64,000 nucleotides of DNA, from positions 162,463-226,462 of the forward strand of contig NZ_JAIRBA010000002.1 of assembly GCF_022008365.1 (NCBI RefSeq), read 5' to 3'. This DNA is from Aequorivita vitellina. GTDB taxonomy: Bacteria; Bacteroidota; Bacteroidia; Flavobacteriales; Flavobacteriaceae. Position 1 is the stretch's first letter. Each line of letters starts with the position of its first letter. The notes beneath the pieces are model-generated. The model was not told the DNA's origin. It saw only the letters and a list, made by a program, of their open reading frames with translations, and searched no databases. The translations under genes were made by a program, and so were the position numbers. Below are positions 9,043-18,506 of the stretch, in pieces.

Positions 9043-11508
9043 ATGAGTTTTTCATTAAAAAGGATTTTCTTTGCAGCTTGTCTTCTGTTTAGTTTTGCCA
9101 TGATTTCGCAGACAGCAGATAGTATTCCGAGAAAAAAAATAACTATTCCGCGTATAAGTGAAGCTCCTAAAATAGATGGAATTTTAGATGATGCAGCTTG
9201 GCAAAATGCACCAGTCGCAACCAACTTTGTTGAACGTCTGCCAAACAATGGCAGACCCATCCCCGATAGCTTAAAAACCGACGTTAAAATTGTCTATAAC
9301 GATTTAGGCATCTACTTTGGCGCCACAATGAAAGATCCGGAACCCAATAAAATTTTAAAAGAACTCACTGAACGGGATAATATTGGCAACGACGATTTTT
9401 TCTTTATCCTTTTAAACGGTTATAACGACAGACAGCAAAGTTTGCAATTTATAGTTACCGCAGCGGGCGTGCAATACGACGCCAAAATGACCAACGACAA
9501 CGAAGACAATTCTTGGAATGGAATCTGGTACAGTGCCGTTCAAATTACAAATGAAGGTTGGGTGGCTGAAATTTTTATTCCATATTCCGAAGTGCGTTTT
9601 CCGAATAAAAACATACAGGAATGGGGTTTAAATATGGAGCGGGAATTTAGAAGAAGTAGAACCCGTTACAGCTGGAGCCATATAGATAATACCAAAGGCT
9701 CCTTTTCCATTTACGATGGCGAAATACACGGCATTAAAAACATTCAAGCACCGCTGCGGCTTTCTTTTCAGCCCTATGTTTCGGCATATGTTAATAATTT
9801 TGATGGTGATACCCAAACTACTTTCAACGGTGGAATGGACCTGAAATACGGAATAAACGATGCCTTTACATTAGATATGATTTTGATCCCCGATTTCGGA
9901 CAGTCAAAATTTGATAATGAAGTTTTAAACCTTTCAGCTTTTGAAACGCAATACGAAGAAAATCGAGGTTTCTTTACGGAAGGAACGGAACTTTTTACCA
10001 AAGGAAATCTTTTTTATTCGCGAAGAGTGGGGGGCAATCCTTCGGTTTATCCAAATATTTCAGAAAACGAAGCAGTTGTAAATTATCCAGCATCGGTAGA
10101 TTTAATCAATGCATTTAAAATTTCCGGAAGAACCGATGGCAACTTGGGCTTGGGTATTTTTAATGCCGTTACCGAAAAAACGTATGCCAACATTAAAAAC
10201 AATAACACAGGTGAAGCTAGGCAAGAAGTAGTGGAACCTTTGGCAAACTATAATATTTTGGTTTTAGATCAGCGTTTTGGCGATAATTCTTCGGTGTCGT
10301 TTGTAAATACAAATGTAATTCGCGAAGGCGATTTTCGCGACGCTAACGCTTCTGGATTGTATTTAGATTTAACCAATAAAAACAATACCTATAATTATTT
10401 TGCCAACGTTGAAGGAAGTTGGGTAAAAGAAAATGCGACCAAATTTGGAATGGAAGGCGGCGCCGGATTTTCAAAAATAAGTGGTAGAAATCGTATTTCG
10501 GGTGAGGTAAATTTTAGAACAGCCGCTTATGATATTAACGATATGGGGTATTCTAGCGAAACCAATTTTATTCGGTATAGTGCATATTACGGCTATCGAT
10601 ACCTTCAGCCCAAAGGCAATTTGAACAATTTATTTTTAAATTTTAATTTAAATTATATACGAAGGCTGGAAACAGATCTTTATAGCAATTTTCTTTTTAA
10701 CTTCAACTCTAGTTTTACTACCAAAAAGTTTTTGGGCTTTGGCGGAGGTTTTGAAATGACCCCATTTGGAACAAACGATATCTATGAGCCTAGGGTTAAA
10801 GAACGCTATGTAAAGGTGCCGGAATATTACGATATTTGGGCTTGGTTTTCTACAGATTATAGAAAGAAATTGGCGCTAGATATAAAAGCAGACTGGTATA
10901 AATATAACGAAAGAGGTCGCGACCGATTGATTCTTGAATTTGGACCTAAATATCGCGTATCAGATAAATTAAAAATGTTTTTCAACACCGATGTAACTTT
11001 TTCTACTAATGAAGAAGGCTTTGTTAGCGTAGTAAACGAAACTATTATTTTTGGGAAACGCGACAGAAATACCGTTGTAAATACATTGGAATCGCAGTAT
11101 ATTTTTAACAATAAAATGGCTTTAAATTTATCGTTTCGCCATTATTACTCCCAAGTGGATTACAGTCAGTTTTTTACCTTACAAAATTCTGGTGAATTGG
11201 TTGAAAATACAACTTATACTGAAAATCGCAATGCAACTTACAACAGTTGGAATGTAGATTTACGATTTTCGTGGTGGTTTGCCCCCGGTAGCCAATTGAC
11301 GCTTTTATACCGAAATGCGATAGAAAGTTATATTGACAAATCGGGGGTAAGTTTTTCAAACAACTTCAATAACCTCTACAATGAGCCACAATTAAATAGT
11401 ATTTCGTTGCGTGTAAGTTATTATTTAGATTACAACAGTGTAAAAAATTGGGTGGGTAATTCGTCAAAAACGAAACCATTGGGATTTATTGATACAAAAG
11501 TAAATTGA
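9043..11508 (+). CDS. DUF5916 outer-membrane protein with N-terminal CBM9-like domain
   Basis: 821 residues. A signal peptide (MSFSLKRIFFAACLLFSFAMISQ) is followed by a carbohydrate-binding-module-9-like domain (about 30-225) with the typical APKIDGILDDAAWQNA opening and WVAEIFIPYSEVRF. The remaining 590 residues alternate aromatic and polar positions as in a long beta-barrel, ending KPLGFIDTKVN. This is the CBM9-like plus DUF5916 architecture common in Bacteroidetes; ligand and role are unknown. It stands alone between the infB terminator and a convergent SPOR gene. No adjacent SusC/SusD pair is present, so a polysaccharide-utilisation role is not supported by context. Confidence 0.85.
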   Translation: MSFSLKRIFFAACLLFSFAMISQTADSIPRKKITIPRISEAPKIDGILDDAAWQNAPVATNFVERLPNNGRPIPDSLKTDVKIVYNDLGIYFGATMKDPEPNKILKELTERDNIGNDDFFFILLNGYNDRQQSLQFIVTAAGVQYDAKMTNDNEDNSWNGIWYSAVQITNEGWVAEIFIPYSEVRFPNKNIQEWGLNMEREFRRSRTRYSWSHIDNTKGSFSIYDGEIHGIKNIQAPLRLSFQPYVSAYVNNFDGDTQTTFNGGMDLKYGINDAFTLDMILIPDFGQSKFDNEVLNLSAFETQYEENRGFFTEGTELFTKGNLFYSRRVGGNPSVYPNISENEAVVNYPASVDLINAFKISGRTDGNLGLGIFNAVTEKTYANIKNNNTGEARQEVVEPLANYNILVLDQRFGDNSSVSFVNTNVIREGDFRDANASGLYLDLTNKNNTYNYFANVEGSWVKENATKFGMEGGAGFSKISGRNRISGEVNFRTAAYDINDMGYSSETNFIRYSAYYGYRYLQPKGNLNNLFLNFNLNYIRRLETDLYSNFLFNFNSSFTTKKFLGFGGGFEMTPFGTNDIYEPRVKERYVKVPEYYDIWAWFSTDYRKKLALDIKADWYKYNERGRDRLILEFGPKYRVSDKLKMFFNTDVTFSTNEEGFVSVVNETIIFGKRDRNTVVNTLESQYIFNNKMALNLSFRHYYSQVDYSQFFTLQNSGELVENTTYTENRNATYNSWNVDLRFSWWFAPGSQLTLLYRNAIESYIDKSGVSFSNNFNNLYNEPQLNSISLRVSYYLDYNSVKNWVGNSSKTKPLGFIDTKVN

Positions 11509-11548
11509 TTTTCGTTTTTAAACAGTAATAACTAAATATACCTAGTTA

Positions 11549-11944
11549 TTATTTGCGTCGTTCGGGTTTCAAAATAAAGGCAGACGAAAAGTTTTTTTGA
11601 ATCTCAATGAGTGCTCTTTCAGCTTCTATTCGCGAAGTAAAATTGCCGGCCCAAACTTTAAAATTTGGTGTTTCATACCCTATTGATGCTGGCCAATTGC
11701 TATAATTGCTTCGGTATTTGTGTAAAACTTGGTTGGCCTTATCCAGCTCGCCATAATACAATTGGATGGTGTAACCGTCAGCGAGTTTATTTTCTTTTTC
11801 TAAATTTTTCTTCAGTTCCAGCAATTGGGTTATTTTCGAATCTGTATTTACAGTTAACGTCGCGTTTTGTGCCATTGCGTTTTCTGAAAAAGTGACAATT
11901 AAAATGCTGGTAATTAAAATTTTGAAATAGGACTGTGGAATCAT
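11549..11944 (-). CDS. SPOR-domain protein
   Basis: 131 residues with a signal peptide (MIPQSYFKILITSILIVTFSENAMA) and a C-terminal SPOR domain (about 56-131). The domain shows DGYTIQLYYGELDKANQVLHKY, then YETPNFKVWAGNFTSRIEAERALIEIQKNFSSAFIL. SPOR domains bind denuded glycan strands of peptidoglycan, usually at the division septum, so this is probably a small periplasmic peptidoglycan-associated protein. It is convergent with the DUF5916 gene and the two stops are 40 bases apart. Confidence 0.83.
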   Translation of the reverse strand: MIPQSYFKILITSILIVTFSENAMAQNATLTVNTDSKITQLLELKKNLEKENKLADGYTIQLYYGELDKANQVLHKYRSNYSNWPASIGYETPNFKVWAGNFTSRIEAERALIEIQKNFSSAFILKPERRK

Positions 11945-12261
11945 AAGCTTATGTCTTTACGGCAAAGGTAAAACTTAATAACATTGCAGACACCCAATTT
12001 ATTATTTAGAACAGATATAAATTAATAGTTAACACTTTGTTTGCATTTTCAAAATCGACTTTATAATGTACTTTTGTGCCTTTGTTTGTGGTGCAGGATG
12101 CGTATTAAGTTTCTAGGGAATCGTAATTAATTCTGTTCCAAAACGATCGATAAAAAATTAATCATTAGTAATGAAATGAGCACTTCAAAGAGTTTCGAAC
12201 TTATCTCGAAATACTTTATATGCACATTCCAGTGACCAATAAAAAACTATATAATCAACAG
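11945..12261. other. Intergenic region holding the act operon promoter and a long leader
   Basis: 317 bases between the divergent SPOR gene and actA. It contains one good -7 element (12069-12076), giving a predicted leader of about 180 bases before actA. Inside the leader, TTTCGA and TCGAAA near 12195-12215 form a small inverted repeat. No RNA gene or ORF of note was seen. Confidence 0.55.
12069..12076 (+). promoter_or_regulatory. -7 element of the act/cox operon promoter
   Basis: TACTTTTG matches TAnnTTTG exactly. The closest TTTG upstream (12040-12043) is 25 bases away, longer than the usual 17-23. It is the only exact match in the region before actA. Confidence 0.5.
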
Positions 12262-13572
12262 ATGAAAAAGGTGAATTTTATACATCTACGCTCAAAATTG
12301 CCACTTCTTTTGTTAGTGTTTTTACTAACTTTTTCAACTACTATATATTCTCAAGACGCAGCAGCAGACAACGCTGCCGCGGGAGGCGATGTGGCTGCAG
12401 GAGAGGCGTTGTTTAAGGCCAATTGTGCTGCCTGTCATAAATTAGACAAGAAAGCGGTTGGGCCCGCATTAAGAGGAGTTGGCGATAAATTTGACCGTGA
12501 TTGGTTGCATAAATGGATTAGAAACAGCCAAGCGTTAATCGCTTCGGGAGATGCGCAAGCTATTAAACTGTTTGAAGAAAATAATAAGGCTATAATGACT
12601 GCCTTTCCAGCGCTATCAGACGCTGATATAGATGATATTTTAGCATATGTTGATCAGCCAAAAGCTGAGCCTGCACCCGCAGCTGCAGGTGCCGCTCCTG
12701 CCGATGGTACAGCAGCCTCTGGTGGTGGATCTGTTTCAAACACACTCGTTATTGGTGCGCTGGCGCTTATCTTTTTGTTGTTGGTTATTATGCTTTACTT
12801 GGTAACCAATACCCTTAAACGTATTGCAGAGGCAAACGGTGTTGTGTACGAAGAAAAGGAAAAGGGCACTCCAATTTGGAAAGCATTTGTGCAAAATCAA
12901 TTCTTGGTTTTGGTGTTTACGGTGTTCTTATTGCTTGCCGCAGCTTATTTCGGTTTTGGTTATATGATGCAAGTGGGGGTAGATCAAGGTTACGCCCCTG
13001 TGCAGCCAATTCATTACTCGCATAAAATTCACGCTGGCGACAATCAGATAGATTGTAATTTCTGTCATAGTTCCGCTAGAAAAAGTAAACACTCTGGAAT
13101 TCCTTCATTGAATGTTTGTATGAATTGTCATAAAAATATTTCAGAAGTTGCTCCTGAAACAGCTACAGAGGAATATTCAAAAGAATTCTATGATGGCGAA
13201 ATTCAGAAACTTTACAAGGCAGTTGGCTGGGATGCAGAAAACCAAGAGTACACCGGCAAAACAGAACCTGTAAAATGGGTTCGAATCCACAACCTTCCAG
13301 ATTTTGTGTATTTTAATCACTCACAACACGTTACTGTTGCGGGTATTGCTTGTCAAACCTGCCATGGAGAAATTCAGGAAATGGAGGTGGTAGAGCAATT
13401 TGCGCCGCTCACAATGGGATGGTGTATTAATTGTCACCGCGAGACTAACGTTAATTTGGCTACTAATGAATACTATGCCAAAATACACGAAGAACTTTCC
13501 AAAAAGTATGGAGTTGAGAAGTTAACAATCGCCGAAATGGGTGGTTTGGAATGTGGAAAATGTCACTATTAA
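12262..13572 (+). CDS. actA: Alternative complex III subunit ActA, hexaheme cytochrome c
   Basis: 436 residues from ATG 12262, chosen over 12220 because it begins a proper signal peptide (MKKVNFIHLRSKLPLLLLVF). Six CXXCH heme sites are visible: CAACH at 55-59, CNFCH at 265, CMNCH at 286, CQTCH at 364, CINCH at 388 and CGKCH at 431. The first lies in a separate mono-heme cytochrome c domain, joined by an Ala/Pro-rich linker and two membrane segments (about 160-185 and 215-240) to the canonical pentaheme domain. ActA carries electrons from the Fe-S clusters of ActB towards the cytochrome oxidase. It heads actABCDEF-coxBA. The extra mono-heme domain may act as the tether or exit point to the oxidase; that part is inference. 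Confidence 0.93.
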   Translation: MKKVNFIHLRSKLPLLLLVFLLTFSTTIYSQDAAADNAAAGGDVAAGEALFKANCAACHKLDKKAVGPALRGVGDKFDRDWLHKWIRNSQALIASGDAQAIKLFEENNKAIMTAFPALSDADIDDILAYVDQPKAEPAPAAAGAAPADGTAASGGGSVSNTLVIGALALIFLLLVIMLYLVTNTLKRIAEANGVVYEEKEKGTPIWKAFVQNQFLVLVFTVFLLLAAAYFGFGYMMQVGVDQGYAPVQPIHYSHKIHAGDNQIDCNFCHSSARKSKHSGIPSLNVCMNCHKNISEVAPETATEEYSKEFYDGEIQKLYKAVGWDAENQEYTGKTEPVKWVRIHNLPDFVYFNHSQHVTVAGIACQTCHGEIQEMEVVEQFAPLTMGWCINCHRETNVNLATNEYYAKIHEELSKKYGVEKLTIAEMGGLECGKCHY

Positions 13573-13602
13573 TAAAATTAAAGGATAATTACAGATAGCA
13601 AT

Positions 13603-16600
13603 ATGGCATCAAACAAGAAATACTGGAGAAGTGTTGAAGAGCTGAACGAAGACAGCGCAATTGTCAAGGCGCTGCAGGACAATGAGTTTGTAACTGAAAT
13701 TCCTACAGACGAGTTTCTTGGCAATAAAGGAGCGTTAGAATCTTCATCAACCACGCGTCGTGATTTCTTAAAATATGTGGGCTTTTCTACAGCAGCTGCT
13801 ACTTTAGCGGCTTGCGAAGGTCCCGTAGTTAAGTCAATTCCCTATGTTGTTCAACCTCACGATGTCGTGCCTGGGGTAGCAAATTATTATGCTTCAACTA
13901 TGGCCGATGGTTTCGATTTTGCCAATGTTTTGGTGAAAACGCGCGAAGGACGCCCAATTAAAATTGAAAGAAACGACCTATCGGAAAACGGAGGGAGCGC
14001 TAATGCACGTGTGCATGCGTCAATTCTTGGGCTTTACGATAAAAATAGATTAACCGGCCCTTTATTAAATGGTGCTGGTGTTACTTGGCCAGAGTTTGAT
14101 ACAGCTATGGCTCAAAAAATGAATGAGATGTCTGGGAAAGACATTGTTTTGCTTACGCAAACTTTCGCAAGCCCATCTACGTCAAAATTAATTGCTGAAT
14201 TTACTTCAAAATACCCGAACATAAAACACGTTGTTTATGATACGGTTTCGTGCTCAGGCGCTTTAGATGCTTTTCAGAATAAATACGGAAGCCGTGCCTT
14301 ACCAGATTACGATTTTTCGAAGGCTGAAGTAATTGTTTCGGTAGGCGCCGATTTCTTAGGCGATTGGCAAGGTGGTAGTTACAGCAGAAGTTATGCTAAA
14401 GGACGCGTGCCTAAAAACGGTAAAATGTCTCGTCATATTCAGTTTGAGGCAAACCTGACCTTAACTGGTGGTAAAGCCGATAAACGTGTTCCTGCTACAC
14501 CTACGCAACAAGTACAAATATTAAAGGCACTAACAGGAGGAAGTACTTCAGGTTTGCCAGAAAATATAGCTGATGCTGTAAATAAGGCTAAGGCGCAGCT
14601 TCAAAAAGCTGGAAATAAAGCACTATTGGTTACAAATTTACCAGATGTTGCTTCACAAACCATGGCTTTAAACTTTAATGCCGGTAGTGAGGCGATGGAT
14701 GTTAACAAACCCTTGCTAACTAGACAAGGAAGCAATAGTGAAGTAATGAACGTTGTAAACGGTGTTATCTCGGGCAACATTAAAGGTTTAATTACCGTTG
14801 GTGTTGATCCTGTATATTCTTTGCCTAATGCTACTGAATTTGCTGAAGCATATCAAAAATTGGAGATGAGCCTTGCATTTGCTATTAAGCAAGATGCTAC
14901 GGCGTCATTGGCGAAAATGGTTGCTGCTACACCACACTATTTAGAATCGTGGGGCGATGCACAATTAAAAAAAGGTACATACAGTCTTACCCAACCTACT
15001 ATCCGACCATTGTTTAATACACGTCAATTTCAGGAGTGTTTATTGCAATGGACAGGAAATTCAAAAAAATATTACGATTACATAAAAGAAACTTGGACTG
15101 CTTCAGTTTTAGCTGGTGGTTCTTGGAGTAAAGCACTTCACGATGGATTTACAACTAGTGATGCCGAAGTGATGATGGAAACTGTTAAGCCCGCTTCTGA
15201 AGGAGCTGGACTTATGGAGGAGAGTACTTCTAATGGTGCGCTTTCATTCTTAACACAAGAGGGTGGATACGATCTTACTTTGTACACTTCTACTGGATTG
15301 GGTGATGGGCAACAGGCAAACAACCCATGGTTGCAAGAGTTTCCGGATCCTATTACGAGAGCATCTTGGGATAACTATTTAACTGTTTCGGCTCCCGATG
15401 CTGAAGCATTAGATCTTGTTAATAAACACGTGTCTAACGGTGCACTTAACGGAAGTTATGCAAATGTGAAGTTAGGCAATGTAGTTATCGAAAATGTACC
15501 AGTAATCATCCAGCCGGGACAGGCAAAAGGTTCTGTAGGATTGGCTTTAGGTTACGGTAAAACCGCTGCCATTCAAGAAGAAATGCAAACGGGGGTAAAT
15601 GCCTATGCGCTTTATCAGAATTTTTCAAACATTCAAAAAGTTTCTATTGAAAAAGCTAGTGGAATGCACGAATTTGCTTGCGTACAGTTACAAAGTACAA
15701 TGGCTGGTCGAAGCGAAGATATTATAAAAGAAACCACTCTTGAAATATTCAATACTAAAGATAGATCTGTTTGGAACTCAATTCCTGTAACAGATTACGA
15801 TCACAGTCCAATTTCTGTACGTGAAGAAAAGGCCGATATTTGGAGCCCATTTGATACGAGTATTGGGCATCACTTCAATCTTTCAATTGATTTAAACGCT
15901 TGTACTGGATGTGGAGCCTGCGTTATTGCTTGTCACGCGGAAAACAATGTTCCCGTTGTAGGTAAAGATGAGGTAAGAAAGTTCCGCGATATGCACTGGT
16001 TGCGTGTGGATAGATATTATGCTGCTGGCGAAACCTTTAAAGAAGAAATTGAAACCTTGGAAAACCTTCCTGCTTTTGATTCGTATAAAGTAGTAGAAGT
16101 TCCAGCTTACGAGAATCCGCAGGTTGCATTTCAACCTGTAATGTGCCAACACTGTAATCATGCTCCTTGTGAAACTGTTTGTCCGGTTGCGGCAACTTCT
16201 CACGGGCGCCAGGGACAAAACCATATGGCTTATAACCGTTGTGTGGGTACGCGTTACTGTGCAAATAACTGTCCGTATAAAGTGCGTCGTTTCAACTGGT
16301 TCCTTTATAGCGAAAATGATGCATTTGATTATAACATGAACAATGACCTTGGTAGAATGGTGCTTAACCCAGATGTGGTTGTGCGTTCTAGAGGGGTTAT
16401 GGAAAAATGTTCGTTGTGCATCCAAATGACTCAAAAAACCATTTTAGATGCCAAACGTGAAGGAAGACCTGTTAAAGATGGTGAATTCCAAACTGCTTGT
16501 TCAAAAGCTTGCGATACCGGAGCTATGGTATTTGGAGATGTTAATGATGAAGAATCTGAAGTGTTGAAGCTTAAAAAAGATGATAGAATGTATCATTTAT

Positions 16601-16668
16601 TAGAGAATGTTGGTACAAAACCAAATGTTTTCTATCACGCAATTATAAAAAATACCTCAGAAGCATAA
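13603..16668 (+). CDS. actB: Alternative complex III subunit ActB, molybdopterin-like and Fe-S protein
   Basis: 1021 residues. A Tat signal with RRDFLK (52-57) ends in a lipobox-like LAAC at about 68-71, so it is probably exported folded and lipid-anchored on the periplasmic side. Residues about 75-740 are a molybdopterin-oxidoreductase-like domain, which in this family carries no molybdenum cofactor. The last 260 residues are a ferredoxin-type domain with clustered cysteines: CTGCGACVIAC near 766, CQHCNHAPCETVCP, CVGTRYCANNCPY, CSLC and CSKACDTG. These bind several Fe-S clusters that pass electrons from menaquinol to ActA. It is the fusion of two CISM subunits characteristic of ACIII. Starts 30 bases after actA. 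Confidence 0.95.
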   Translation: MASNKKYWRSVEELNEDSAIVKALQDNEFVTEIPTDEFLGNKGALESSSTTRRDFLKYVGFSTAAATLAACEGPVVKSIPYVVQPHDVVPGVANYYASTMADGFDFANVLVKTREGRPIKIERNDLSENGGSANARVHASILGLYDKNRLTGPLLNGAGVTWPEFDTAMAQKMNEMSGKDIVLLTQTFASPSTSKLIAEFTSKYPNIKHVVYDTVSCSGALDAFQNKYGSRALPDYDFSKAEVIVSVGADFLGDWQGGSYSRSYAKGRVPKNGKMSRHIQFEANLTLTGGKADKRVPATPTQQVQILKALTGGSTSGLPENIADAVNKAKAQLQKAGNKALLVTNLPDVASQTMALNFNAGSEAMDVNKPLLTRQGSNSEVMNVVNGVISGNIKGLITVGVDPVYSLPNATEFAEAYQKLEMSLAFAIKQDATASLAKMVAATPHYLESWGDAQLKKGTYSLTQPTIRPLFNTRQFQECLLQWTGNSKKYYDYIKETWTASVLAGGSWSKALHDGFTTSDAEVMMETVKPASEGAGLMEESTSNGALSFLTQEGGYDLTLYTSTGLGDGQQANNPWLQEFPDPITRASWDNYLTVSAPDAEALDLVNKHVSNGALNGSYANVKLGNVVIENVPVIIQPGQAKGSVGLALGYGKTAAIQEEMQTGVNAYALYQNFSNIQKVSIEKASGMHEFACVQLQSTMAGRSEDIIKETTLEIFNTKDRSVWNSIPVTDYDHSPISVREEKADIWSPFDTSIGHHFNLSIDLNACTGCGACVIACHAENNVPVVGKDEVRKFRDMHWLRVDRYYAAGETFKEEIETLENLPAFDSYKVVEVPAYENPQVAFQPVMCQHCNHAPCETVCPVAATSHGRQGQNHMAYNRCVGTRYCANNCPYKVRRFNWFLYSENDAFDYNMNNDLGRMVLNPDVVVRSRGVMEKCSLCIQMTQKTILDAKREGRPVKDGEFQTACSKACDTGAMVFGDVNDEESEVLKLKKDDRMYHLLENVGTKPNVFYHAIIKNTSEA

Positions 16669-16701
16669 AACTAATAAAAACCAATTATTTAAGAATTATA
16701 T

Positions 16702-18501
16702 ATGTCGTCACACTACGAAGCACCTATAAGAGAGCCCTTGGTTCTGGGAGATAAGTCCTATCATGACATCAGTGTAGATGTTGGGGCCCCCGTTCTGGGA
16801 AAGGCCAATAAATCTTGGTGGATTGTTTTTACCATATCCTTAATAGCATTTTTATGGGGATTGGGATGCATTATCTACACCGTATCAACTGGTATTGGGG
16901 TTTGGGGATTGAACAAGACCATTGGTTGGGCTTGGGATATTACAAACTTTGTTTGGTGGGTAGGTATTGGTCACGCAGGAACACTTATTTCTGCCGTATT
17001 ATTACTTTTCCGCCAAAAATGGAGAATGGCCGTTAACCGTTCTGCCGAAGCAATGACAATATTTGCAGTTGTTCAAGCAGGACTGTTTCCTATTATTCAC
17101 ATGGGTCGCCCATGGTTGGCATATTGGGTACTTCCTATTCCAAACCAGTTTGGTTCGCTCTGGGTAAACTTTAACTCGCCATTGCTTTGGGATGTATTTG
17201 CAATTTCAACATACCTTTCTGTTTCACTTGTTTTCTGGTGGACCGGATTGCTTCCAGATTTTGCGATGATACGGGATAGAACAAATAGCCCATTTCAGAA
17301 AAAAATATACAGCATCCTTAGTTTTGGATGGAGTGGCCGCGTAAAAGATTGGCAACGTTTTGAAGAAGTGTCCCTTGTGTTGGCAGGTTTGGCAACGCCG
17401 TTGGTACTTTCGGTACATACCATTGTATCCTTTGACTTTGCTACATCGGTAGTTCCAGGATGGCATAGTACTATTTATCCACCTTATTTTGTTGCTGGGG
17501 CAATTTTCTCAGGATTTGCAATGGTGCAGACCCTATTGATTATTATGAGAAAGGTTTCTAACCTAGAGGATTACATAACTGTTCTTCATATTGAATATAT
17601 GAATAAAGTAATCTTGCTAACAGGAGGAATTGTTACCGTTGCTTATTTAATTGAATATTTTATTGCTTGGTATTCTGGCGTACCTTATGAAAATTATGCT
17701 TACCTATCTTTTGGTGCCGCTACTGGCCCGTATTGGTGGGCGTTCTGGGCTTTAATTATATGTAACCTTATTGTGCCACTTAGCTTATGGGTTAAAAAAT
17801 TGAGAAGAAATATAGTCTGGACCTTTATCGTAGCCTTGATTATTAACATCGGGATGTGGTTTGAACGTTTTGATATTATCGTTGTGGATTTAAGTAAAGA
17901 CCGATTAACTTCTTCTTGGGCTATGTTTCAACCTACATTTGTAGACATTGGAACCTTTATGGGAACCATAGGATTCTTCTTTGTTCTTTTCTTGCTTTAT
18001 GCACGTACCTTCCCGGTTATCGCACAAGCAGAGGTAAAGACAATTTTGAAATCTTCGGGAGCATCTTTTAAAAGACTGCGAGCGGTTCATGGAGACGATC
18101 ATAGCCATGTGCAGACTGTCGAGGAATATCCGGCAGATGCGGGGCCCGCTGCAAATATTTTAGATAAGAACTTTGAGTCGCCGTTTAATTCATCTTCTGA
18201 AGATGTTGAAAAAAATTCGGTAGATTTTGAAAAAGATAAAGGTAAAATAGACAGTCTGCTAAATGCAATTGGTACATTTAATCCTGATACTGAAACACAG
18301 GACGATCTTAAAAAGATAAATGGAGTGGGACCAGTAATGGAACAAAAACTTCACCAATTGGGCATTTTTACCTTTGATCAGGTAAGTAGAATGACCGACC
18401 GCGAATACGATTTATTGGACGAGATAATTAGTGAATTCCCCGGAAGAGCCAAACGAGATGATTGGGCGGGTCAAGCACTAATTTTAAAAAACAAGAACTA
18501 A
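16702..18501 (+). CDS. actC: Alternative complex III subunit ActC, NrfD-like, with C-terminal HhH-like tail
   Basis: 599 residues. The first 460 are a polytopic NrfD/PsrC-type membrane protein with about ten helices, including GHAGTLISAVLLLFRQ, FPIIHMGRPW and the charged VNFNSPLLWD loop. This is the menaquinol-binding membrane subunit of ACIII. A soluble acidic linker (about 465-525) leads to a small domain (about 530-599) with DDLKKINGVGPVMEQKLHQL and GIFTFDQVSRMTDREYDLL. That is a helix-hairpin-helix-like fold resembling the flap-endonuclease-1-like HhH modules often appended to other bacterial proteins. The extra domain is not needed for quinol oxidation in typical ActC and its role is unknown. 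Confidence 0.93.
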   Translation: MSSHYEAPIREPLVLGDKSYHDISVDVGAPVLGKANKSWWIVFTISLIAFLWGLGCIIYTVSTGIGVWGLNKTIGWAWDITNFVWWVGIGHAGTLISAVLLLFRQKWRMAVNRSAEAMTIFAVVQAGLFPIIHMGRPWLAYWVLPIPNQFGSLWVNFNSPLLWDVFAISTYLSVSLVFWWTGLLPDFAMIRDRTNSPFQKKIYSILSFGWSGRVKDWQRFEEVSLVLAGLATPLVLSVHTIVSFDFATSVVPGWHSTIYPPYFVAGAIFSGFAMVQTLLIIMRKVSNLEDYITVLHIEYMNKVILLTGGIVTVAYLIEYFIAWYSGVPYENYAYLSFGAATGPYWWAFWALIICNLIVPLSLWVKKLRRNIVWTFIVALIINIGMWFERFDIIVVDLSKDRLTSSWAMFQPTFVDIGTFMGTIGFFFVLFLLYARTFPVIAQAEVKTILKSSGASFKRLRAVHGDDHSHVQTVEEYPADAGPAANILDKNFESPFNSSSEDVEKNSVDFEKDKGKIDSLLNAIGTFNPDTETQDDLKKINGVGPVMEQKLHQLGIFTFDQVSRMTDREYDLLDEIISEFPGRAKRDDWAGQALILKNKN

Positions 18502-18506
18502 TAATT

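Noticed and set aside
11526..11551. TAATAACTA/TAGTTATTA inverted repeat between two convergent genes as a bidirectional terminator
   Set aside because: The stem is only A/T-rich, overlaps the SPOR stop codon, and has no T run on either side; too weak to call.
15892..16434. Minus-strand open frame of 180 codons inside actB
   Set aside because: It lies opposite the conserved Fe-S domain of ActB and shows no recognisable motifs or promoter.
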